From NCBI GenBank assembly GCA_001972305.1, contig BDDD01000051.1:384245-448244 (forward strand): a stretch of DNA of 64,000 nucleotides. The letters are read 5' to 3'. The notes beneath the pieces are model-generated. The model worked only from the letters and a program-made list of their open reading frames with translations, was not told the DNA's origin and ran no database searches. The DNA is from Cephalotus follicularis (taxonomy: Eukaryota > Streptophyta > Magnoliopsida > Oxalidales > Cephalotaceae). Below are positions 52,848-64,000 of the stretch, in pieces. The position numbers and the translations under genes are program-made. Numbering within the stretch: the first letter of the stretch is position 1; each line of letters starts with the position of its first letter.

Positions 52848-55800
52848 TTAAGTCTTCCAATCTAGGATCCTCACCGGCAATTCCTCGCAAGAAAGATCAT
52901 CTTGTACCGATGCCGAGTCATAATCCAAGATGTGTGATGGATCTCGGATATAACCTCGTAGCATGGAAACATGAAAAACATCACGTACACCAGACAATGC
53001 AGGAGGCAAAGTGAGCTGATATGCAACCTCCCAAACTCTCTCAAGAATCTGAAAAGGACCAATGTAACGCGGAGCTCGCTTGCCCCTTTTCCCAAACCTT
53101 TGAATACCCTTCCAAGGAGAAACTTTCAAAAATACATGATCCCCAACATCAAAAGTTAAAGGTCTCATCTTCACGCTATCGACGTAACTCTTCTGTTGAC
53201 TTTGTGCTATAAGCAATCTCTCTTTGATTACCTTGACCTTCTCGAAGGTCTCCTCAACAAGATCCGACCCGAACAACGGTCATTTACCAACCTCATCCCA
53301 ACATATGGGTGATCTACATTTCCTCCCATAAAGAGCTTCGTACGGAGCCATGCCAATGCCGAATGATAACTGTTATTGTACGAAAACTCTATCAAAGGAA
53401 TATGATCCTCCCAAGTACCACTGAAATCAATAATACAAGCCCGGAGCATATCCTCCAAAGTCTGGATAGTACGCTTTGACTGTCTGTCTGTCTACGGATG
53501 AAAAGCTGTGCTAAAGGTCATTTTCATCCCAAAAGCTGTCTAAAATCTCTTCCAAAAGTTGGAAGTAAAGATCGAATCTCGATCACATACGATGCTCACG
53601 GGAACACCATGCAGTCTCACAATCTCCTTTATATACAGCCAAGCCAACTTGCTGGCCGAATTAGTAACATGTGTAGGCAAAAAGTGAGCTGATTTTGTGA
53701 GTCTATCAACGATAACCCACACGGAATTATAACGATTCCGAGTCAACGGAAAGCCAGAAACAAAATCCATAGTCACATGTTCCCATTTCCACTCTGCTAC
53801 TGGCAATGATTGCAACAATCTTGCCTATCTTTGGTGTTTGGCCTTGATCCTCTGACAAGTCAAGCACGTAACAACATACTCAGCAATCTCACGCTTCATG
53901 CCAAGCCACCAATAATTCCGTTTCATATCCTGATACATTTTGGTGCTACCAGGATGAATACTGTACTGAGATTTTTGAGCCTCATACAATAGCTCACTCT
54001 TCAATCCCCATAACTCGGGAGACAACCCCGTCCTCTATATCTCAGTATGCCATCAGAATGTACCTGGAAATCAGGCCTCGAACCCAAATCCTCTCGAATC
54101 TTCTGCAATTCGGGATCATACACTTGAGCACTCTTTATATCGTCAATTAACGCTGGTTGTGCTCGAATACTAGCATAAGGATCCCCGGTGATAGTGTAAA
54201 CGGAGTCCATCTCTGGAAATCCTCCAACATCCTCCACTGAGACCCCATCGTACTAGCTATCATAGCTTTACGACTCAAGGCATCAGCGACAACATTCGAT
54301 TTCCCAGGATGGTACTGGATGCTACAATCATAGTCGTTTAAGAACTCCACCCACCTACAATGTCTCATGTTCAGTTCATCTTGGTAGAACAAGTACTTCA
54401 AACTTTTGTGATCAGTAAATATCTCGAATTTGGCTCCAAACAAATAATGTCTCAATTTCTGTAGAGCGAACACAATAGCAGCTAGTTCAAGGCCATTCGT
54501 CAGGTAATTCTCTTCATATGGCTTCAGCTTTCTCGAAGCATAAGCAATCACTCTACCACGTTGCATCAACACGCAACCCAATCCTTTACCCGAAGCATCG
54601 CTATACACAGCAAAATCCTCATTACCATCGGGTAATGACAAGATAGGAGCAGTAATCAATCGGTCCTTCAACTCTCGGAAACTAGCCTCGCAGTCTCCAT
54701 CCCAAATGAACAAAGTCTTTTTTTGGGTCAACTGCGTCAATGGTGCGGCAATTCTAAAAAAACTCTGAATGAATCTCCGATAATAACCAACCAATCCAAG
54801 AAAACTACGCACCTCTGCCATATTCTTCGGTTGTAGCCAATCTCGGACAACCTCAGTCTTCGACGGATCCACCGCCAAACCTTCTCCAGAAACTATGTGA
54901 CCCAGAAAGATCACATGATCAACCCAGAATTTACACTTACCGAATTTGGCATACAAACGCTATTCTCTGAGAATCTGCAAAACTACTCTCAGTTGGTATG
55001 TGTGTTCCTCCTCATTATTTGAATATATCAGTATGTCGTCAATAAATATAATCTCAAACTGATCCAAGTATGGTCGAAACAACTCGTTCATCAAGGACAT
55101 GAACGCTGCCGGTGCATTAGTAACACCAAACGTATCACCAAAAACGCATAGTGACCATACCGCATTTGAAAAGCAGTCTCTTCGACATCTCCTTCCCGTA
55201 TTCTCAACTAGTGATAACCCGACCTCAAATCGAGTTTAGAGAATACCCTCGATCCTTGTAACTGATCAAACAATTCTTCAATGTGTGGAAAAGGTTACTT
55301 GTTCTTGATCGTTGCTTTATTCAGCATCCGGTAATCAATGCAAAGTTTCATCGACCCATCTTTCTTCTTCACAAACAATACTGGTGCACCCCACGGGGAA
55401 ACACTAGGTCGAACGAAACCTTTGTCAATCAAATCTTGCAGTTTTAACTCGCTCAATTCTGCAGGAGCCATTTTGTACGGTGCCTTAGAAATAGGAGCTG
55501 TACCAGGTACAAGGTCAATAACGAACTCCATATTCCTCTTCGGTGGCAATGATACCAAATCTACAGGAAATACATCAGGAAATTCACACACAACAAGAAT
55601 TTCCTCAAGGTTTAATCCTTTCCCCTTTCTAGTATCAATCACATAAGCCAGATATCCTTTGTATCCCTTCTCAAGATATCTCGATGTGTGAGTGAAGGAT
55701 ATAATCGGTGTCTCCCTCAAATTGGAACATAGTACCATCGGGCAGACAGAAATCCACCATCTTTCTGTAACAGTCCATACGAGAACGGTGAGCTGACAGC

Positions 55801-57319
55801 CAATCCATACCCAAGTGACATTGAAGTCATGAATGGGAAACACAATAAGATCTGCATACAATGGGATACCCGCCATAGAAATCTTGCAACACATATACAC
55901 AGAATCCGTACACATGGAATCCCCAGTAGGTGTACTCACATAGAGAACATATGGTATGTAATCAGGGATCATATCCAAACAAGCTACAAACCGTGAAGCA
56001 ATAAATGAATGTGATGCTCCAGGATCCAACAATACTCTAGCAGCAAAACCATAAACATATAGTGTACCTCCAATAACAGAAGTAGATTTAGGAACCTCTG
56101 TCTGAGCAAGAGTAAAGACTCTACCTTTCATGATACTCTTGCTGGTATCTCTCCGTTGTGAGGGTCCAACTGCAGCACCGCTACCACCAGTAGGTCCAGT
56201 AGGTGCTGTCACTTGTCCTCTCGAGCAATCTCTCATAATATGGCCAAATTCCCCACACCTCATGCACGACCCTTTCTTCATCCAACAATCCTTCAGCTGA
56301 TGGCCTAAACGGCCACAATGAGAACAAGTTCCAGATCTAGTATTACTCCCCTAACTAGGAGTACCTTGAGTAGCAGTCTGCTGAGTTCTATTATTCGATG
56401 ATTTTGTTGGAGAACCACTACCTTGCCACTTCGACGAAGCTGGTCTAGATTGTGTAGAGGCCTGCTAGTCTGTTGTGTACGGGCCCTTTCAGCACGGTCT
56501 TCATTTGATATGCTCTCCAATAATCTTGATTTTTGAGCAACCTATACAAAGGTCTCCAGCTCCATAGCTCTAATCTTCGACTGAAGATCCGATCGTAAGC
56601 CCTTCAGAAATCTCTGAATTTTCTTTTCTTCATCAGCCACAAGATAGGCTGAGTGTCTGGCTAACTCCATAAATCTGGCTTGATATTCAGCCACTGTCAT
56701 GTCACATTGACGTAACTCCAAGAGCTCCGTCTCTCTTCGTTCATGCTCTATCCGGGGCACATAGGTTGCCAAGAATTCCTCCTGAAACCTCTCCCAAGTA
56801 CTAACAAGTCCAGCGGACTCCCATTTTGCTTTGACCATCTCCCACCAGTGAGTGGCCTCGCCCCATAACCGGTAAATAGCAAACTTAAATTTCGGATCAT
56901 CGGTACAATCCATCACTTCAAAGATCTTCTCTAGGTCTTGCAACCATCTTTCTGCAACAGTAGCGTCAAGCTCTCCCTTGAAACTAGGAGGATTTCTGCC
57001 TCATGAATTTCTCAAGGTTCCTCCCAAACTAATTTCCATCATGTCGCGCATCATGCCCAGGTGCCATGTGCTGAGGCTGAGCTCGAGCATAATATCGGCG
57101 CATTTCCTCCATATGAGCCGCATTAACAGCCATCTGCTGCTGGAAATAGTCAGCAATGCGATCCATCGGATCTCTCACATTATTTGCTTCCTGAGGAACG
57201 TTACCCAACAGGTCTCCCCTAACATTTGCTTCCTCAGGAATATTTCCCCTATCATTTGTTTCCTTCGGAATATTTTCATTAATAGCCCGACATCTTCCAC
57301 GACTTCTCCTTCCGTCCAT
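52848..57319 (-). pseudogene. gag-pol remains of element D
   Basis: On the minus strand gag starts at 57319 (MDGRRSRGRC) and has the retrotransposon-gag block at 56943-56542 (LWGEATHWWEMVKAKW, RFMELARHSAYLV). A zinc knuckle ([14 protein letters not shown]) is at about 56265. Protease lies at about 56080-55900 (GASHSFIAS), reverse transcriptase about 55480-54900 and RNase H about 54640-54400 ([18 protein letters not shown]). The integrase HHCC region ([19 protein letters not shown]) is at about 53960, with the core at about 53790-53300 ([10 protein letters not shown]) and a chromodomain-proximal tail at 53276-52848. It is a fossil with about ten breaks. Confidence 0.9.
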
Positions 57320-57432
57320 ATCGTCTCCTATAAGAAAGATGTGATTAGTCATCTTAAGGAAACAACTGTTAATTACCAAGGAATTTATCTAAGCTAAGCA
57401 TATAATATTCATATATGCTCTGATACCACTAT

Positions 57433-59971
57433 TGTCACACCTCGTTCCCAACAATTGACCCGGAGGTCATGGAAATCAACATATATTCAGCTTATATCAA
57501 AAATACGGAAAATTATAAACTTTATAATCATATCATTTCATTGCAGAAGTATATCATATTATAAGCTGAATTAAAAATGTAACATGCATCCCATACTACA
57601 TGTTACCCAATATAACATTATCATTATTAACTGCCCTCAAAATGGAGCATGAACTAATTCAGTCAATACATGATTCCATCAAAACAATATCCAAATTAAC
57701 ATTTCCTTAAGGAAAATACAACTTAAACTCTTCACTTCGTTCCCCACGATCAACGATGTCAATCCGCTGCATCAATCTGAAATTGATAGCGTTTGCCGAA
57801 TCTACTGGCTAAGTAGATAAAATATAAATCCACTTTGGGGTCAACGATGATAAATGCCATGTAATGAATGCATTCGTGATACAATACATAATATACCACG
57901 ATACATATATGTAGATATATGTATATCAGTAAATAGGTAAGCAACCATGCCAAGTGGCTACAACCATCAATCCAGACCAATCAATCCAATAAATTGTACG
58001 AAGAACGTCGTCATCTCCTGGCCCCAACGTAGTACTCTTACTTCGGTCCTCGACTCCCGGGTGGCAAGCAGTAAGAAAATCGATCAAACCAATGTAGCTC
58101 GCACTCAGTGTTCAGCAATCATAGTAACCCGTGTTACTTGCACTCTGTGTTTAGTAACAATTTATTTTGGTATCCCTAGCCATCTCCTGGCACATAGGAG
58201 AACATCTCGCCCCCAGTTATCAATGACAACTCCGTCACGCGGCCAGCGCATCATCAATCACAATCAATCAATCAATCCGAAATCAGTCATTTCCAAGTAA
58301 TTTATAAGTTATAAAATACTTGAATAATACATTTATTCAAAATGTAATCAGTCTTTCAGTCTTTGAAACCACGTTTAGATCTTTCAAAAATATACATTTT
58401 CGTGTAAAATAATGATTTGTTACAAAATCATGTATGCACTTCTAAAATGATAAAACACTTTAGAAATCAATCACATTTCAATCCACAATAATTATGAAAC
58501 CAAACATATGCTCAGATGCAAAATAGACCCTTTTATCATCAACGTGTTCCCTCTGGGTGTCAACGCATATATCAGTCCTCTTAGGCGTCAACGTGTAACT
58601 TATGCGTCAATGCGCATAACAATCCTCCTGGGCGTCAACATATACCTCTCTAGGCGTCAACGTCAGTAACAGCCTCTTAAGCGTCAGCGCTTCGTTCCTT
58701 TGCGTCAATGCTCTAAGGTAGAAGCCTTAGGCATCAACGTCTATCCCACTTTGACATTGACGCTATAAGGTGGGAACCTTAAGCGTCAGTGTCTTATCTT
58801 TGGGTGTTGACGTTACCTCATGGTGTCGACGCTTAAAGCGTCTTCTTCCCTGTATAACAGGCCAAAGAGTCGACGTCTTTTCCTCTAGGCGTCAACGTAA
58901 CGAACCAGAACAATGTCGAAATTGCATCAGCGTCTCAAACCAATAGGAATCATGCATACAACACATGCAAATCAATCCATTTTCACTCCAAGTCATACCA
59001 TGCATACAGGTTAAGGCAAACCTCAACATACACAGTCACAATCCAATATTCATGCATTTCACCAAATGAACATCCACTATTTTTTAAACCAAAAATACAA
59101 GTATATAGTCCATACCTTAGATTCCAAGTTAGGAATCAAAGTCCACCTCTATAAGTTCCACCGACCAGTAGCTTTGCGCTCCCAGGTCCGGCACAGCAGC
59201 TTCGAGTTCGAGCTTCCAACTCCCAAGCTTCCAAGCTTTTATCTAACCCAACAATGGAGAGTGTGGTTCTCTCCCTTTCTCTCTTCCTTTCTCCTGTTTC
59301 TCTCCTGATTCTTCCTCTCTATTTTCTCTCTTTCTTCCTCTTTCAGGTGCTGAAGGAAGGAGATGAGAGGTGTGCATTTATGGAGTTTTTCTCTTTCTCT
59401 TTCCCTCACGCATGCAAGGCGCCATGTGCCTCTCTCTTTCTTTCGCCTACACAAACGTCCCTTCTATCTCTTCTCTCTGCCATTTCAGTGCTTTGGGAAG
59501 AGATAAACTGTCTCACACCTGTCCTTCACACGTCTTCTATCAGTGCTTTTGTCTTATTCTACCGACAATTTTAGGTGTCAACGTTTACGCTGCGCGTCGA
59601 CGCATTGACTATCTTCCTTAGCGCTAACAGGTTCCACGAACCGCGTTAACACTCATCTCTTGGCATCGACGCGTTCGGGCAAGGACCCTTAGTGTCCCGC
59701 CTTACTTCCTGGCGTTGACGCTACTTCATGGCATCGACGTTTTAATGCCAGAAGCCTTAAGTGTAGCGTTTACCCTTTGGCTTTGACGCCATTCCTTGGC
59801 GTCGACGCTCAACGCCTTTTCTCTTGTATTTTCAATCAATGCATCAATCTTAACATTCTCTACTCAAAATCCAAAACCATAATTTCTGAAAAATCCATCA
59901 TTCTCATTAATTTATGATAATTTACATTGTGAATTACCATAATACATATAATGGTAATTCGGGACATTACA
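57433..59971 (-). repeat. 5' LTR of element D
   Basis: It begins TGTCACACCTCG next to the tRNA primer site and ends GGGACATTACA, abutting element F's LTR. It contains GCGTCAACG-type arrays at 58535-58915 and 59571-59815, the inverted repeat GATTCC-AAGTTA-GGAATC near 59119, and a CT-rich leader. Small open frames there (59239-59621) arise from the CT/AG-rich tract. Confidence 0.9.
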
Positions 59972-61260
59972 TCAAATAAATACCCAATGTATTTATTTGT
60001 TAAACAAATTACTATTTGCCCGGAACATTCTATTATGGTGATGTTTGAACTCACTTCTAAAGAAGTGACATATGTCCGGCAAATAAAATGTTCACTAGCA
60101 AAGTAACATCTCTCAGATGCTAACCTCTTACTAAATGACATGTGTCCCACACATGTCAACCTGTTCCAAAATCAGGTAGGACCCGAAAGCTCGGTCGGAT
60201 TCCGGTATGACGATAAATTTTCCAGAACATTCCAAAGTTCTGGTACGACCATCCTAATAGTCATCAACTACCAAAATAGCCCTGGTATGATTCTCAATCA
60301 TCCTCCGGATCTGTGGAATTTATAGCCACGTCTATCAGTCAATATATCTTGTCATCGATTTACGTTTCATGTATCCCTCGTCATAATTGGTTCTGATCGC
60401 GGCTTAGGGTTTGGATAAATTTCAACCCTAGGTAAAGTCGCGATAACTATAAATCTATGAACGCACTGAGACAATCGGCAGACCTCTCTAGAAATCCCAT
60501 TCCTAGTCTGCCTATACCTGGCCAGGATTTTAAGTCTACAACGGTTACAGATATTATAGATCATGTCACCCTCATTACGGGTGTGACGATTCCATATTGC
60601 GCACTCGCCCATACATCTCAATGCAGCTCCCACAAGACCCAAAGATAACCCTTTTGCCAGCTCGTGGCTAGAGCTGGGGAAGGCGAAAATCAAAGTCAAG
60701 CAGTTACTACACAATGCATGCCAGCCGCTCAGGTTTAAGGAAATAATGTAGGTCACGTATGGCCTACTAGTCACCATTGACTATACACTACCGAGACTAT
60801 ATGAATCCTATTGACACAGGTAATGACTATCCAAATAGGTTTCCTATTATGGGTCGGTTCAGTGGACATGCTTTCCAGCATGCACCCCGCATTAGCTTTA
60901 GGGTTAACCCAAATGGCAATGAGATGATCCATCCTCCACTGACCTGGGAGCAAGCATAATACAGCAAGTCTATCCGGTTCATCAATTGCCGTAAGAAAGT
61001 GAACATATGACTTGAAACATTTTGTCAGAAGGGAGTAAGGATCTCATTCTCATAATCTCCCAAGCACGAGATCCAACCCTTAATCGACAGGGCGCTATAT
61101 GTGTATTCAGTTAATACGGTGATTAACTGATTCGTAGTTATGGTTTTGGATAATATATATAGCATATGCCATTGCTACAAGAATATGCACATTAAAACAC
61201 AACTGGAACTAAGAATGTAGAAGTCACCTATTGGCTTGTAGGGACACCCCTAATTTAACA
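59972..61260 (-). repeat. 5' LTR of Copia element F (part right of D)
   Basis: It aligns with 45850-47172 and ends TAATTTAACA before the target duplication CAAGC. Substitutions and short length differences between the two copies are common, which fits an old insertion. Confidence 0.8.
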
Positions 61261-61785
61261 CAAGCATTGAGTGGAAGAAGATGATAGACTTCGTTATCCG
61301 GAGATGAAGGAGGAAGAGGAAATTAAACAATGCAATGAGGAATTTTCAGTTGAAGAAATGGTTCGTTCTATGTTTTTAATAGTTAATTGAGTTTCATAGG
61401 TTTCCGTGCTAGTCTATATAATTATGTTGTTTATTTGTTGTTTTATGCCTCTTTTACTATTAACCTGAGATTTAGTCCCCAGTCTTGTAGTGCGATGGTG
61501 GACAATCTTGTTAATGCCTATCATGAAGCCATTCGTGTCGTTGGATTTGATGACCTTTTTTTCCCTAAAGCATCATAAACTCATGAGGGATTTCCTCACC
61601 TGTTTGGTTGAACAAAAGCTTTATTGGGCTGTCAAGTGCTTGACTTGGGTGAGCGTAAGATCTACATCACTCCTAATGTCATTACAAGAGTTTTCAGACT
61701 TGTCAACAGTGGCTTAAAGATTGAATGTGTAGGGAAGGAGAGTTAATTATGTTAACGCTTTTGTCTCCTCGTTGAAGGTTTTGTT
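61261..61785 (+). pseudogene. Right part of the split unrecognised gene
   Basis: The stretch starts at the second CAAGC. It contains an acidic open segment (RLRYPEMKEEEEIKQCNEEF, about 61288-61347), then after an acceptor-like CCCCAG (61485) a block AMVDNLVNAYHEAIRVVGFD, and further on LDLGERKIYITPNVITRVFR in another frame (about 61634-61693). Frame changes and stops show it is not functional. The last motif loosely recalls plant mobile-domain or Ulp1-associated proteins, but I cannot name the family. It is followed directly by Copia LTR G. Confidence 0.4.
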
Positions 61786-61790
61786 AAATT

Positions 61791-62599
61791 TGATAGAATA
61801 TACAAGAGGGGGGTGAATTGCATATTCTATGGATATGTATACTTTTTCCGGTTTTAACAAAAATTAAACCAAGAAGATGAATAAGTGTCAAGAATTTAAA
61901 CAAGTATGTAAACAAGTTTAAACAAGCATCAATTAATCAAATGAACTAAAAAATAAAAGAAATTAAGGATAAAAAGATGAAAACACGATTTATAGTGGTT
62001 CAACCAATCTCTTTGCCCATGTTCACTCCCCAAGGCTCCACCTTGAGTATTTAACTAGTATTCCTCCCGAATACAGACCTCGATTTGAGTTCTGGGTGTA
62101 AATCAAAACACCTTTACACTTCAGTGATTCACCAATCACTAAGCAATCCTCACATCTGAGACTTTCAAGAACACACCACTCTTGATTAAAACTCAGAAGA
62201 TTTCAGTAGTTTTTTACAAAATAGAAGACCTCACAATAGGTCAAGTATGTAAACGTAAGCTCACTTTTATCACTCGGATTATAAGATAGAAAATATTGAA
62301 GTTTTTTTAGTGACTAGGCTATATGAGAGAAAAACTTGAGAAAAATATTGAATCTTTTGATCAGATATTTTTTCTTTGTTCCTTGATGCTAGAATGTGTA
62401 TGGAAAAGCCTTTTTACAGCGAAAAAATCAGTCTTGTAGCCGTTAGGAGCGTGTATGACAATCCCAAATTTGTTGCACTTTTTCAACTAGCCATTAGCTA
62501 CAAATCAGCTCTAGGACGTCGACTTAAAAAATATAAACGTCGGCTTAATGTCAACCATTGACTTATGACACTGTCTTTAACCACTGAAAGCGTTGCCAT
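61791..62599 (-). mobile_element. Copia (SIRE-like) LTR G, minus orientation
   Basis: On the minus strand it ends CAATTCACCCCCCTCTTGTA, as solo LTR H does. It shares H's R-region features: a TATAGTGGTTCAACC stretch and a GAGTGAACATGGGC / CTCAAGGTGGAGCC stretch. No pol sequence adjoins it, so it is probably an LTR-only copy. It also has AGGACGTCGACTT and AACGTCGGCTT motifs near 62515-62545. The right boundary is set by LTR K. Confidence 0.6.
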
Positions 62600-64000
62600 T
62601 GTAACACCCCGTGTTACTTTTTGGAGTATGCATATTAAGCGTGTATGGCATTCATTATATTTTATGGGACCTTTGGTAAATTATTAAGATATGTATTAAT
62701 TATTTAAGGCATGCATTATTTATTATTGGGCTTGTCTAATAGAACTTTAAAAGGGCTAGAGAGTTATTAAACTTTAATGTCATTATTCTAAGATGAAGCC
62801 CAAATAATTCTTAAAGCCAAAGTTAAACATTTACTATATTAAAGGCCCAAATCAACATTTTTATGTCCCTAACTCTATTCTTATTCATGGCCCAATAAAC
62901 ACCAATTTCCTTCTCCATCACTTAAGCTGAAATTATACATGAATTAGGCCAAGATTACTTCATTTTTTTTCTTCTCCTCTTTTTAGCCGATTTTGACATG
63001 AAATTGGCCCAAATTTTTGGCAATTCCTTATCCCTATAGCCGACCACATTGCTCCATTCTTCTCCACATTTCTAGACATATCTAAATCTTACTAAGGAAG
63101 CCAATAAATCGGAACCTCCACCCTTCAAGCAGCCGACGCCATCCTCCTTATCTCCTTCAAATTTCTACGAATTCTTCAAGGTTTAAGCCAAGAAAATTAG
63201 CAATCCTCCTCCATTCTTGAAACTAGTAAGTTATTTTAGCTTTTAGTTAAGTTTAGTGAAAGTTTTGTTTTGTTTTTCTTGGCTTTTGCTGGAAAACCGG
63301 GTTTGGAAGATTGATATGGAGAATTGATTTTTTCTCTTTAGATTCTATGATATATTTATGCTAGGATTGAAAGCTTGGGGCACAAATTAAATTCTTCTCC
63401 TCTTCATTATAAAAACGGGTTTGAATATTGTGAGAAAAAAAAAATTGAGATGTTGTAGTATATATGTTAACTTGTTGATTTGATATTGAGGAAATGATGA
63501 TAGAATTTCTTGCTACTCTTGTTCATGAAATTTTGGCTGCAAAGGGGAGTAATGAGGGGCTGATTTTTTTAAGAATTAAGGAGGGATGTGTATTAGATAA
63601 TGACATGAATTAAACACTCTCACATTTCCTTTAATTTCTGGATTATTTGAGTGATAATGGAAGAATGAGTTCTTTGCAATGTAGGTATGTAATTGAGAAT
63701 GAATTGAAGATGTTATTATGATATAGTCACCCGTTTACCCTTCTTTTAATTTCGGGTTCCCCAAATGGTGATTCTTGCATATGGTTAATGTTTAGTTCAT
63801 GTTAAAGTGTCTTTGACATGGGAAGGAACTAGTAAATTGAGTTATATATATATATATTGCCGCAAGAATTAAGTTTATATGGTCTTCTTAAAGTTTTACA
63901 AGGTAAGCATTTTATATAAATGTTAGAAGTTATGGATTTGTGAAATTAGAGCCTATTAGGTTAATTTATATTATAGTAACTTATACCTTCTTATAAGCAT
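62600..64000 (+). mobile_element. LTR K, running off the window
   Basis: It begins TGTAACACCCCGTGTTAC, a typical Ty3-type LTR start, and continues without an end in view. Plus orientation is inferred from a pyrimidine-rich leader (62970-63180) followed by a donor-like ACTAGTAAGT near 63223, the same order as in the LTR of E. No coding sequence is visible to 64000, and a TA run lies at 63845-63858. Confidence 0.45.

Larger units (their letters stand above)
51440..59971 (-). mobile_element. Element D: Ty3/Gypsy chromovirus (Tekay/Del-like), broken, inside F
   Basis: The 5' LTR is 57433-59971. The 3' LTR part is about 51440-52687. The primer site at 57417-57428 exactly matches the initiator-Met tRNA 3' end (TGGTATCAGAGC on the minus strand), and a polypurine tract lies at about 52688-52700. 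Gag-pol is on the minus strand with about ten breaks. LTR modules (the GATTCC...GGAATC inverted repeat and GCGTCAACG arrays) relate D to A, although the LTRs differ overall. Confidence 0.85.
44713..61260 (-). mobile_element. Element F: Ty1/Copia retrotransposon, broken, hosting element D
   Basis: The target duplication CAAGC is perfect (44708-44712 and 61261-61265). The left (3') LTR ends GGACACCCCTAATCTAACA at 47172 beside the polypurine tract GGGCCAAGTGGGAGAT (minus strand). The right (5') LTR shares 59972-61260 with it. A primer-site-like TTGGCATCAGAA (minus strand) lies at 51359-51370. Gag-pol is on the minus strand with more than ten breaks. The copy is old, and the Ty3 element D sits at its 5' LTR. 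Confidence 0.8.

Overview
This is a gene-poor, repeat-dominated stretch of a flowering-plant nuclear genome, most likely a eudicot. It holds one apparently intact host gene with plant-type introns, surrounded by several layers of LTR retrotransposons. The Ty3/Gypsy copies have 2.4-2.6 kb LTRs, initiator-Met tRNA primer sites and a chromodomain-like C-terminus (Tekay/Del-like chromoviruses). There are also Ty1/Copia copies, a tRNA-derived SINE and a fold-back DNA element. I see no prokaryotic or organellar gene content.

Left third (251-26,468): a nested stack. A roughly 2.1 kb LTR-only copy (C, duplication TTCGG) was entered by a Ty3 element (B, minus strand, 393-24,512). B's left LTR was entered nine bases from its end by a second Ty3 element (A, minus, 402-11,121, duplication ACACC). 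A was entered by a Copia solo LTR (H, 7,529-8,550, duplication AACAA). The internal part of B also holds the 3' portion of an oppositely oriented Ty3 element (E, plus, about 15,783-21,096).

Middle (26,474-40,729): the host gene, an ArfGAP of the AGD8/AGD9 type (minus, 27,971-32,330, seven coding exons, 402 residues). Next comes a decayed Copia element (I, 32,750-38,753) carrying a SINE in its leader, then a fold-back MITE (39,340-39,690) and a duplicated pyrimidine-rich leader-like block.

Right third (40,730-64,000): a 2.95 kb Ty3-type solo LTR (J); coding-like pieces of an unrecognised gene; and a Copia element (F, minus, 44,713-61,260, duplication CAAGC) that splits that gene and itself contains a Ty3 element (D, minus, about 51,440-59,971). 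The far side of the split gene follows, then a Copia LTR (G) and the start of a further LTR (K) running off the window.

The only gene likely to make a working cellular protein is the ArfGAP, which would act in Golgi/COPI membrane traffic. All retroelement coding regions are fossils. The most unusual signal is that LTRs of at least six otherwise unlike families, both Ty3 and Copia, carry dense arrays of one short CpG-rich near-palindromic motif built on GTCGAC / GCGTCAACG.
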